Assembly (NCBI GenBank): GCA_002350625.1
Contig: DEFE01000062.1
Coordinates: forward strand, 28,825-44,050
Reading direction: 5' to 3'
Length of the DNA stretch: 15,226 bases
From: Lachnospiraceae bacterium UBA2860
Lineage (GTDB): Bacteria; Bacillota; Clostridia; Lachnospirales; Lachnospiraceae
Shown here: positions 8,201-13,443 of the stretch, in pieces
Layout: each line of letters starts with the position of its first letter
Numbering within the stretch: the first letter of the stretch is position 1
Position numbers and translations under genes: made by a program
Notes under the pieces: generated by a model
The model's database searches: none
What the model saw: the letters and a program-made list of their open reading frames with translations, nothing else
Told to the model about the DNA's origin: nothing

Positions 8201-9031
8201 CTTCAGCTTCATCGCGCGGTCCGCCGCCTCGGTCGTCTTCTTCTGACGTTCCGCGGCGAGCTCCATCTGCGCCTCGAATCTGTCGCGCCCCTCGATATAC
8301 TTCCGCGCCGCGGCCTCCTCGGCCTCGGCCTTCTCTTTTTCCTTCTCGGCCGCTTTCCGCTCCGCTTCCAGAGCTTCCGCTACAACCTTGTCGATCGACT
8401 CGGCCGCCTTGTCCTCAGCCGCCGCGTCGTCCTTCTTCTCGTCCCCGGCAGCATCCTCGCCCGGCGTCTCTTCCTTAGAGCCATCCTCAGATTTCCCTTC
8501 GGAAATGTCGCCGCCCGAAGCTTCGGAAGTATCTTCCCCTGAAGACTCCTGCCCGCTCTCGCCGGTATTCTCTTCTCCGCCGGCAGAACCCTCTTCATCG
8601 GCCGCGGAAACTTCGCCGCTGCTGTCCTCGGAAGGCGCTTCATTCTCCCCGCCTTCGTCGGAACCGGAGCTCTCTCCGCCTTCGTCGGAGCTTCCCGCAC
8701 CTTCGTCGGAACTCCCCGCGCCTTCGTCGGAGCCGGAGCTCTCCCCGCCTTCATCCGACCCGGAGTCCTCTCCGCTCTCGCCGGCATCAGAGCTCTCCCC
8801 GCCTTCGTCGGAAGATTTCTCCTCCTTCGACTTTTCGGGCGCAGTTTCCTCAGATAACTTTTTCTCGTCATCCTGATCCGTCCCGTCTTCGGCGTTTTCA
8901 TCTGCTGAGGTGTCTGCCTTGCTCTCCTCGGCCGCCGCGTCCAACGGCGTCGTCGTAACCGTCGCCGTGGCCGTACCGCCGAGCAGCATCCCCGTAAGCA
9001 ATGCGCTGACCAGCTGATTCCGTTTCTTCAA
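5246..9031 (-). CDS. Secreted multi-domain peptidoglycan hydrolase (SH3, NlpC/P60, glucosaminidase, SleB-like)
   Basis: This 1261-residue exported protein probably remodels the cell wall. Domains in order: signal peptide (MKKRNQ, then hydrophobic 7-25); Ser/Glu/Asp/Gly-rich segment 32-205; Ala/Glu/Lys-rich coiled coil 208-303; SH3-like domain about 345-400; NlpC/P60 endopeptidase about 453-572 with Cys484 in DCSGF, His534 in VVYHVLMYIG and possibly Asn546; glucosaminidase (GH73-like) about 605-765 with likely catalytic Glu640 in AQAINESGW; acidic linker 766-1025 with an 11-Ala run and three ELAEAQEEP-type repeats; SleB-like (Hydrolase_2) domain about 1040-1165; acidic tail. There is no sorting motif or C-terminal membrane segment, so it may be released or held non-covalently. 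The TTG start is supported by AAGGGG 4 nt upstream and the intact signal peptide; no upstream in-frame start is available. It has its own promoter and terminator. I assign no gene symbol because this domain combination is not one I recognise. Confidence 0.9.
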   Translation of the reverse strand: MKKRNQLVSALLTGMLLGGTATATVTTTPLDAAAEESKADTSADENAEDGTDQDDEKKLSEETAPEKSKEEKSSDEGGESSDAGESGEDSGSDEGGESSGSDEGAGSSDEGAGSSDEGGESSGSDEGGENEAPSEDSSGEVSAADEEGSAGGEENTGESGQESSGEDTSEASGGDISEGKSEDGSKEETPGEDAAGDEKKDDAAAEDKAAESIDKVVAEALEAERKAAEKEKEKAEAEEAAARKYIEGRDRFEAQMELAAERQKKTTEAADRAMKLKADREAAAKAAAEKAKLAADKAAQAARRYGYASSNRAYYSGSYFVTNAQKRLALNVGFTKIEKTAAMAAGKEDVQIRELKSDGGRVVGTLSGKDICYIVADKGSDWVYVESGEVRGFVRGEQLKTGEEVSAFANTVGEEGLTTAAQTVDPLDNTAYRYSLNTTKDVASILQALGTASVDRQAMISFAEQFIGNPYVWGGESLTQGCDCSGFTQQVYAQFGIALPRTSYEQADVGVKLPKEEAIPGDLLFYARDGVVYHVLMYIGDGKAINASSSSTGIVIQDVDYSKVCWACRYISESGASAVQTAVQMTSTQASSLQAIGQMASNGDRAAQEEIISALAQASLKEWRTYGFCRSVIIAQAINESGWLSFGSSAAGIQSTDNNILGMNEDLNNSLWASPWDGKAATRLVPQYVGGGDVYNFESMRLYDDMESCMEDYAAFKVSLHPDLIGETDVNKVIAVGLQGYATNPNYQSDIRALIDRFDLTRFDHEETGAMRPEEMTAEPVDLFLDENPLLDEPLENEPLETVPDEDVDVVAAATDEEILEGDDDETADDDIYADDEEAEASEAAAAAAAAAAAQVEEELVPAEEDDGETGSETGYGVDVRETAEAYEEPETAVEELAEAQEEPKPAMKGLEEAEEEEPKPAQATEAEAPEERETQVKELAEAQEEPRPVPAPVIVATPQETRETEVEELAESQEEPREAENAAAEDAGEAAAADAENTAEAAEAAPDAEASSEAEEHEAQEEANVVTNAAGVRIDTSDYSEQELEIIWAVVAQEDDTSYDGALAVISSVMNRADLNYGGFGETAFAQITAESQYAYSPDVEDPLYIERRLGGNVPDFVKQAVSDCLKNGIRNNSYTSFRVENTVEGSVRIGANWYFYETAANASEAIANMADVIGEVAEEVPAGAIQDGIYDAPVDESVPQAAPAEEAGEEIAYEEGDATVADDGGEVGAALYEEEPVIDEAPEEELPEGMILAVPDSEL
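6086..6376 (-). repeat. In-frame repeats ELAEAQEEP in hydrolase linker
   Basis: Residues 886-982 contain three copies of a degenerate block, roughly ETxVxELAEAQEEPxP, at about 889-906, 929-950 and 959-980, with a more diverged GLEEAEEEEPKP between the first two. The block is highly acidic with regular prolines, suggesting an extended wall-spanning spacer rather than a folded domain. Confidence 0.75.
8642..8815 (-). repeat. In-frame SDEG repeats in hydrolase N-terminal region
   Basis: Residues 73-130 consist almost entirely of variants of SSDEGGE, SGSDEGG and SSDEGAG. At the DNA level the plus strand repeats CCTTCGTCGGA(A/G) many times. Such short tandem DNA repeats often vary in copy number between strains. 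The segment would be a very acidic, unstructured stalk just after the signal peptide. Confidence 0.8.
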
Positions 9032-9035
9032 GTTT

Positions 9036-9041
9036 CCCCTT
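9036..9041 (-). promoter_or_regulatory. Ribosome-binding site supporting the hydrolase TTG start
   Basis: The minus strand reads GGAAGGGG, then AAAC, then TTG. The purine-rich run AAGGAAGG just upstream extends the site. It supports the TTG that begins the MKKRNQ signal peptide. Confidence 0.65.
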
Positions 9042-9102
9042 CCTTCCTTTTCAGGATCACACCCTGGTGGACCTGCCCCTTATTCCCGAAAAATATTTTC
9101 AC

Positions 9103-9131
9103 ATTATAGCATGAAAAACAGGTGAAAGTGT
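9103..9131 (-). promoter_or_regulatory. Extended -10 promoter of the hydrolase gene
   Basis: The minus strand carries TGCTATAAT, an extended -10 with a consensus TATAAT hexamer at 9103-9108, 17 nt from a weak -35 ACACTT (9126-9131). The -35 is half of an inverted repeat, AAGTGT-GA-ACACTT at 9126-9139, which could be an operator. The leader would be about 65 nt. It lies just after the exonuclease stop codon. Confidence 0.7.
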
Positions 9132-9139
9132 GAACACTT

Positions 9140-10090
9140 CTATGATTTTCTTCTCCTGTTTTGTCTCTTAAGCCTCAGAAATGCCTGTTTCTTACGAATA
9201 TCCAGCATTTCCTCCTCCCCGATGTGCTTCGTCGTGCGGATCGCGTAGAACTTTCCGTCCGCCGCCTCCCGCACCCGGATCTTGGACTTCACGTACCCGT
9301 GCTCCGGGCACAGCCCGACGCCCAGATGGTTCCGCCCGCCCCCGTCGGAGAAGTACCGGATCTTCCGGCGTATCTTCTTCCCGCAGGTAAAGCAGGTCAT
9401 CTCCGCCACATCCGAGGCCATGAGCTCTTCCTTCGAAGAAAACTCCCGCGAGATAAACTTCTCGTAGTCCGGGTACCGGAGATGAATCTCCTCCTCCCGC
9501 GACTTCGGATTCCTGAAGCAGTCGATCGAGTAATTGTCCCGGATCACCTCGTCCGGAATCCGCTGCAGCACCCGCGCCGTGTAGGCCGCATCCTCTCTGG
9601 CAAAATGGAACCCGCCGTCCTCCGGCAGCTCCAGAAAATCAACGGCGTAGCTCAGCGCCCGCCTGACCTTCCGCGTCTCATACGCGATCGCAAACAGCTT
9701 CTGCACATCCTCATAGAGAATCGGACCGGGCAGGAGATTCCCCATGCGGTAGTACGCGAGATTTCTCTGCAGCTCCATCAAATCGAGCGTTCCCCAGGTG
9801 CAGAACCTGACGTCGCTCCCGCACCAGGCAAGAAATTCCTTCACGACTTCACGGAAAGGTCTCCCTTTCCTCAAATCCTCTTCCCTTATACCGATCACCC
9901 GGCTGGTCTGGAAGTGAAGCTTCTTATAAACCGTCGGGCGGATCAGCGCGTGGAATGTATCCACATATTCTTTTTGCGCGTCCAGTTTAATGGCGCCGAT
10001 TTCTATGATCTCGAACGGAAGCCGCGGATTTTCAAAATCTTTTCCATACGGACACTGGTTCCACTCGAGGTCGAACACAACATAATTCAC
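9140..10090 (-). CDS. DEDDh-family 3'-5' exonuclease with C-terminal zinc-ribbon-like segment
   Basis: This 316-residue protein probably trims RNA or single-stranded DNA from the 3' end in the cytoplasm. The DEDDh catalytic set is readable: Asp7 and Glu9 in FDLEWN, Asp103 in TWGTLDLMEL, and His162/Asp167 in HFAREDA (the H-x4-D signature). This fold spans about residues 1-180 and resembles the KapD/ERI-1 branch of proofreading-type exonucleases. After a linker, Cys233/Cys236 (CFTC) and Cys261/His264 (CPEH) suggest a zinc ribbon, followed by a strongly basic tail ending RLKRQNRRRKS, both suited to nucleic-acid binding. The start is GTG; downstream starts would remove catalytic Asp7. A TATAAT box lies so close that the mRNA may be nearly leaderless, and only a weak AAGAAG-type SD is visible. 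The gene lies between trkH and the hydrolase without obvious functional linkage. The substrate is unknown. Confidence 0.85.
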   Translation of the reverse strand: MNYVVFDLEWNQCPYGKDFENPRLPFEIIEIGAIKLDAQKEYVDTFHALIRPTVYKKLHFQTSRVIGIREEDLRKGRPFREVVKEFLAWCGSDVRFCTWGTLDLMELQRNLAYYRMGNLLPGPILYEDVQKLFAIAYETRKVRRALSYAVDFLELPEDGGFHFAREDAAYTARVLQRIPDEVIRDNYSIDCFRNPKSREEEIHLRYPDYEKFISREFSSKEELMASDVAEMTCFTCGKKIRRKIRYFSDGGGRNHLGVGLCPEHGYVKSKIRVREAADGKFYAIRTTKHIGEEEMLDIRKKQAFLRLKRQNRRRKS

Positions 10091-10096
10091 TGTATT

Positions 10097-10126
10097 ATTA
10101 TACTCTTCTTATGGTAACTGCCGCAA
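10097..10126 (-). promoter_or_regulatory. Possible promoter of the exonuclease gene
   Basis: The minus strand has TTGCGG (10121-10126), an 18-nt spacer and a consensus TATAAT (10097-10102). The predicted start site falls about 7 nt beyond the -10 box, at or next to the GTG start codon (10090). The -35 overlaps one arm of a 7-bp inverted repeat (10121-10127 with 10167-10173). The match to consensus is partial, so this is a candidate only. Confidence 0.5.
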
Positions 10127-10200
10127 GCGCTACATCTTGGCGCCCGCGGCACAGAAACAGCCATATCTTGCGGTTTTGAGGCATTTGCGCTCAAAGCCCG
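10121..10200 (-). other. Structured intergenic segment, possible small RNA or leader element
   Basis: In the 142-bp gap after trkH the minus strand can fold TTTGAG/CTCAAA around a CGCAAATGC loop. It can then fold a perfect 7-bp stem, CCGCAAG/CTTGCGG, enclosing two smaller hairpins (GGC/GCC and GCGC/GCGC), which resembles a three-way junction. I do not recognise it as a known riboswitch class. It may simply be the 3' end of the trkH mRNA; no U-rich terminator follows. Confidence 0.3.
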
Positions 10201-10232
10201 CCAATTTTATGTAAAACCATTGTAACTTATTG

Positions 10233-11702
10233 TTAACCTTTTCGATACGTACTCGGTGCGAAAATGGCAACAATCGGGAAGATTTCCAGACGCCCGAGCA
10301 GCATGTCGAGCGACATGATAATCTTCGAAAATGCGCTGTAGTCGTAGTAGTTCCGCGTCGCCCCCACCGAGTCAAAGCCCGGGCCGATGTTGTTGAACGT
10401 CGCCATGACCGCCGAGAAATTCGTCGTCATCGAGAAATTCGCCCGGTCCGCGCTCAGGAGGAGGAAGCTCACGATCACGATCATCACGTAGGCGCCGAGA
10501 TAGCCGTTGACATTGATCATCGTCTGCTCCGGAATCCGCTCGCCGTTCATGCGGATGATCCGCACCTCATGCGGGTGGAAGATCTGATGCGCGTTCCTCT
10601 TAATATTCTTCGCCAGAAGCAGCACGCGCGAGACCTTGATGCCGCCGCCCGTCGAGCCCGCGCTCGCGCCGACGAACATCAGGCAGATAAGAATCGCTTT
10701 CGGCAGCGACGACCAGATGTCGAAATCCACCGTCGCATATCCGGTCGTCGTGATGATCGACGCCACCTGGAAGGCCGAGTGCCGGACCGTCTCCTCGAGA
10801 TTCTGCGTGTCCACCGTCCGCCCGAAGACGCAGACCCCGATGCAGATGATCGAGGCGAGCACGATGAGCAGATAGAGCCGCAGCTCCTCGTCCTTGATGA
10901 CCGCCATGAAGCGTTTCATGATCAGCAGGTAATAGATGCTGAAATTGACGCCGAAGAGCAGCATGAAAACGGTCGTGACATTTTGCGCAAATGGCGTATA
11001 CCCGCCAAGTCCCGTATTCGTCACCGCGAATCCGCCCGTGCCGGCCGTGCCGAACGCGATGCAGACCGCGTCAAAGAGCGGCATCTTCCCGAGAAGCAGG
11101 AACAGCACGTCGAGCACCGTCAGCGTGCAGTACATCATGTAGAGAATCGCCGCCGTGTCGCGCATCCGCGGCACGATCTTGCCCACCGAAGGTCCCGGCG
11201 ACTCCGCCCGCAGAATGTGCAGCATGTAGCCGTCATTGCGGCCGCTCGCCGGCACGATCGCGAGGAAGAACACGAGCACGCCCATGCCGCCGACCCAGTG
11301 GCTGAACGAGCGCCAGTAAAGAATCGCCTTGCCGAGCGCCTCAACGTCCGAGATGACCGAAGCCCCCGTCGTCGTAAATCCCGAGACGATCTCAAAAAAC
11401 GCGTCCACGTAGCGCGGGATCCTGCCGGAAATATAAAACGGCAGCGCGCCCACCAGCGACAGCACGATCCAGGCCATGCCCGTGCAGACGAGGCCCTCTC
11501 TCGCGTAGAACTTCCGCTTCGCGTTCCTCGACATAAATGCCATCAGCGCCGCACACGCAATGGCCACGCCCATGGCGCCCAGGAAGCCGTAGATCGCCTG
11601 GATATCTTCCGTAAAAAAGGCGATGGCGAGCGCCGGGATCATAAAGACTGTCTCGATCGCAAGAATCCACCCGTGGATTCGCAGCATGATCTTTATATTC
11701 AC
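10233..11702 (-). CDS. trkH: Trk-type potassium uptake channel subunit TrkH
   Basis: This 489-residue membrane protein is the K+-conducting subunit that works with the TrkA gating ring. The four selectivity-filter segments of the TrkH/KtrB family are all present: TTGAS at 111-115, TAGTGG at 219-224, TTTGYA at 318-323 and NNIGPG at 437-442. The intramembrane gate loop ASAGSTGGGIK is at 346-356. Multiple hydrophobic helices run through the protein, starting at residues 11-30, and the length is normal for TrkH. It starts at GTG, chosen because AAGGAG lies 7 nt upstream. It follows trkA in the same orientation after 182 bp that show no terminator or clear promoter, so the two are probably co-transcribed. 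TrkH and KtrB are related; the neighbouring TrkA has two RCK modules, which favours TrkH. No filter residue looks abnormal. Confidence 0.94.
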   Translation of the reverse strand: MNIKIMLRIHGWILAIETVFMIPALAIAFFTEDIQAIYGFLGAMGVAIACAALMAFMSRNAKRKFYAREGLVCTGMAWIVLSLVGALPFYISGRIPRYVDAFFEIVSGFTTTGASVISDVEALGKAILYWRSFSHWVGGMGVLVFFLAIVPASGRNDGYMLHILRAESPGPSVGKIVPRMRDTAAILYMMYCTLTVLDVLFLLLGKMPLFDAVCIAFGTAGTGGFAVTNTGLGGYTPFAQNVTTVFMLLFGVNFSIYYLLIMKRFMAVIKDEELRLYLLIVLASIICIGVCVFGRTVDTQNLEETVRHSAFQVASIITTTGYATVDFDIWSSLPKAILICLMFVGASAGSTGGGIKVSRVLLLAKNIKRNAHQIFHPHEVRIIRMNGERIPEQTMINVNGYLGAYVMIVIVSFLLLSADRANFSMTTNFSAVMATFNNIGPGFDSVGATRNYYDYSAFSKIIMSLDMLLGRLEIFPIVAIFAPSTYRKG

Positions 11703-11709
11703 GTCACTA

Positions 11710-11715
11710 CTCCTT
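11710..11715 (-). promoter_or_regulatory. Shine-Dalgarno setting the GTG start of trkH
   Basis: The minus strand reads AAGGAG, a 7-nt spacer, then GTG. This supports GTG over the internal ATG at codon 6. Confidence 0.85.
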
Positions 11716-11772
11716 CACTTGCGCTCACAAAAAATCTGTCATGTATGTCCATATCCTTCACCTGTGTTCATA

Positions 11773-11869
11773 CAGAATTCTGTCAGTCAGGTCAGCTTCT
11801 CTCAGCTGCTCATGCAGAATTCTATCAGTCAGGTCAGTTCTTCTCAGCTGCTCACACAGAATTCCGTCA
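11773..11869. repeat. 42-bp tandem repeat between trkA and trkH
   Basis: Two full units (11773-11814 and 11815-11856) and the first 13 bases of a third (11857-11869) recur with a period of exactly 42 bp. Each begins with CAGAATTC, usually within the palindrome AGAATTCT, and contains TCAGTCAGGTCAG and CTCAGCTGCTCA. The units differ at only a few positions. On the minus strand the transcript frames contain frequent stops, so the block is non-coding in the direction of the operon. Confidence 0.88.
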
Positions 11870-11884
11870 CACACGCATCTGCTT

Positions 11885-13243
11885 TCAAGCAAAGATATCA
11901 TTTAAATTACGAATAACCATGTCGCCATTTGCGACGATGACGACACGATCGCCCGGCCGCATCACCGATTCGCCGTTCGGCACTTCGATGTTCCTGCCGT
12001 GCGTGATCGAGGCGACCAGCACGTTCTTCTTCAAACGGAATGCCTTGAGCGGCTCGCCCAGGTGCTTCGTCCCCTCTTCGACCGCGAACTCAATGGCCTC
12101 GGCCTGGTCGTTGGCGATCGTGTGGATCGACACGGCGCTGCCGGCCTGGTTGCCCATCGCGCGCACGTAGCGCGTGATCGTGTCACAGCACAGCTCCTTC
12201 GGGCTCACGATACTGCCGATCGGCAGCTGTTCGAGCAGCTTCCGGTTCTCGCCGCGCCCGAGCTTCGTGATGACCTGCGGCACCTTGAGGCTGTCCGCGT
12301 AAAGCGACAGGATGACGTTGAGCTCGTCGATGCCCGTCATCGAAACGACTGCATCCGCCTGCGAAAGCTTCTCCCGGTCAAGGACCGAGCGGATCGAGAC
12401 GTCGCCTTCCACCACCGTCGCACTCGGAAATGCCTCCGCGAATTTCTCGCATCTCTCCCGATTCGGATCGATGATCTTGACGTTGACATTTTCTCTGCAG
12501 AGCAGCTGTGTCAGATAATAGCTGGTCCCGCCCGCGCCGGCGATGATGACGTTCCTGATCTTCGGCGTCGCGATGCCGATGTTCTTGAGGAGCAGGGACA
12601 GGTTCTTCGCCGCGCCCGTGACATAGATGTGGTCGTCCGCTTGCAGAACGAAGTCGCCGGACGGCGTCACGGCCTTCCCGTCGCGGACAACCGTACAGAC
12701 CAGTACCTGCACGTGCGCCACCTGCGTCAGCTGGTGCAGCGGCACCCCGTCGAGCGGTGATTCCGCGTCGATCTTCAGCTCGACGAGCTCGACGAGACCA
12801 TTTGCGAATTTCTCTCTCTTCAAATACCCCGGATAGCGCATCAGGCGGTCAATCTCGCGCGCCGTCTGCCGCTCCGGATTCACCACGAGAGACAGCGCGA
12901 AGAGCTTTCTCATCGTGTACGTCGATTCCATATAATCCGGCGTCCGGATCCGCGCGATCGTGTGCAGCTCCGGATTCATTCCGTGCGCCGTCATGCAGCA
13001 CAGAAGGTTCAGCTCGTCCTGGCCCGTCGCCGTAATCAGAAGATCCGCCTTATCCACGCCGGCGCTCCTGAGCGTCTCCATCGAGCCGCAGTTTCCCACG
13101 ACCGACATGACGTCATACCGCTCAACCGTCGTCTCAAGCGCGCTCGGATCATTGTCGATCAGCGTCAGATCATGGCCCTCGCCCGAAAGATGCCTCGTCA
13201 GCATGTGGCCCACTTTACCGTCGCCGGCTATGATGATTCGCAT
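11885..13243 (-). CDS. trkA: Trk potassium uptake regulatory subunit TrkA
   Basis: This 452-residue cytoplasmic peripheral protein forms the nucleotide-binding gating ring of TrkH. It has two tandem RCK modules. The first Rossmann domain starts IIIAGDGKVG (Gly7, Gly9, Gly12) with acidic Asp30 at the end of strand two (LIDND). The second begins near 228 with NVIIAGAGGTS (glycines around 235-238) and IIDPNRERC. Each is followed by an RCK_C subdomain, about 140-220 and 370-452; the last contains MRPGDRVVIVANG. The second glycine motif, GAGGTS, departs from GxGxxG, as is common in the second half of TrkA. I chose the ATG at 13243 because GGGAGG lies 5 nt upstream; a TTG five codons earlier would overlap that site. 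A sigma-A promoter lies about 40 bp upstream. NAD(H) and ATP/ADP binding is family knowledge, not visible here. Confidence 0.95.
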   Translation of the reverse strand: MRIIIAGDGKVGHMLTRHLSGEGHDLTLIDNDPSALETTVERYDVMSVVGNCGSMETLRSAGVDKADLLITATGQDELNLLCCMTAHGMNPELHTIARIRTPDYMESTYTMRKLFALSLVVNPERQTAREIDRLMRYPGYLKREKFANGLVELVELKIDAESPLDGVPLHQLTQVAHVQVLVCTVVRDGKAVTPSGDFVLQADDHIYVTGAAKNLSLLLKNIGIATPKIRNVIIAGAGGTSYYLTQLLCRENVNVKIIDPNRERCEKFAEAFPSATVVEGDVSIRSVLDREKLSQADAVVSMTGIDELNVILSLYADSLKVPQVITKLGRGENRKLLEQLPIGSIVSPKELCCDTITRYVRAMGNQAGSAVSIHTIANDQAEAIEFAVEEGTKHLGEPLKAFRLKKNVLVASITHGRNIEVPNGESVMRPGDRVVIVANGDMVIRNLNDIFA

Positions 13244-13248
13244 AACTA

Positions 13249-13254
13249 CCTCCC
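13249..13254 (-). promoter_or_regulatory. Shine-Dalgarno setting the ATG start of trkA
   Basis: GGGAGG lies 5 nt before the ATG at 13243. An in-frame TTG at 13256-13258 lies upstream of this site and has no site of its own, so the ATG is preferred. Confidence 0.85.
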
Positions 13255-13279
13255 GCAATCGTGATCAACACACAGAATC

Positions 13280-13307
13280 ATGATAGCATTTTTACGCAAA
13301 AAATCAA
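13280..13307 (-). promoter_or_regulatory. Promoter of trkA (and probably trkH)
   Basis: The minus strand has TTGATT (13302-13307), a 16-nt spacer and TATCAT (13280-13285) preceded by TGC, giving an extended -10. The leader would be about 30 nt, too short for a c-di-AMP (ydaO) riboswitch such as those found before some potassium transporter genes. Confidence 0.7.
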
Positions 13308-13321
13308 TATAGACGGGCAAA

Positions 13322-13420
13322 GCCCCGGCTATGTTCAGGCGAGGAAGTCCGCTTAGCAAGTGCATGGCCCCGGCTATGATCAGGCGCAAAAGCCCGCTTA
13401 ACAAGTGCAAAGCCCCGGCT
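13322..13420. repeat. 45-bp tandem repeat next to the terminator
   Basis: GCCCCGGCT recurs at 13322, 13367 and 13412, exactly 45 bp apart. The first two units continue in parallel: GCCCCGGCTATG(T/A)TCAGGCG, then A-rich sequence, then (T/C)CCGCTTA(G/A)CAAGTGCA. The third start runs into the palindromic terminator, where part of the unit reappears inverted. The block lies between the surface-protein gene and the trkA promoter and has no plausible coding frame. Confidence 0.85.
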
Positions 13421-13443
13421 TTTCAGCCGGGGCCCTGCACTTG
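13402..13443 (-). terminator. Large hairpin, probable terminator of the surface-protein gene
   Basis: On the minus strand CAAGTGCA, a 2-nt mismatch and GCCCCGGCT pair with AGCCGGGGC, mismatch and TGCACTTG around a GAAA tetraloop. The 9-bp core (13412-13433) is almost all G-C. The T run after the core is short (CTTTGCAC), so it may be a weak intrinsic terminator or an mRNA-stabilising 3' stem. Weaker pairing extends towards 13391 and 13455. Confidence 0.65.

Noticed and set aside
10121..10200. Cyclic di-GMP-I (GEMM) riboswitch, because of GCAAA and a GTAGCGC...GGCAGTTACC-like 3' part.
   Set aside because: The order of elements and the conserved core between the two helices do not match; only scattered words agree.
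10130..10375. 81-codon minus-strand frame overlapping the end of trkH.
   Set aside because: Its first part is out of frame within trkH, no good start exists in the intergenic part, and no homology is evident to me.
11623..11916. Plus-strand frame translating the 42-bp repeat as a repeated peptide (QNSVSQVSFSQLL-like).
   Set aside because: A repeat with a period divisible by three stays open automatically; the frame begins inside trkH antisense and lacks an SD.
10230..12170. 646-codon plus-strand frame across trkH and the end of trkA.
   Set aside because: It is antisense to two conserved proteins and rich in Arg/His/Asp; the low-complexity translation resembles no family.
13244..13258. TTG start for trkA five codons upstream.
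   Set aside because: It overlaps the GGGAGG ribosome-binding site of the ATG at 13243, and the extra MREVV is not part of the RCK fold.
13322..13420. CRISPR array formed by the 45-bp repeats.
   Set aside because: The units are directly tandem with no unique spacers, there are only two full copies, and no cas genes lie nearby.
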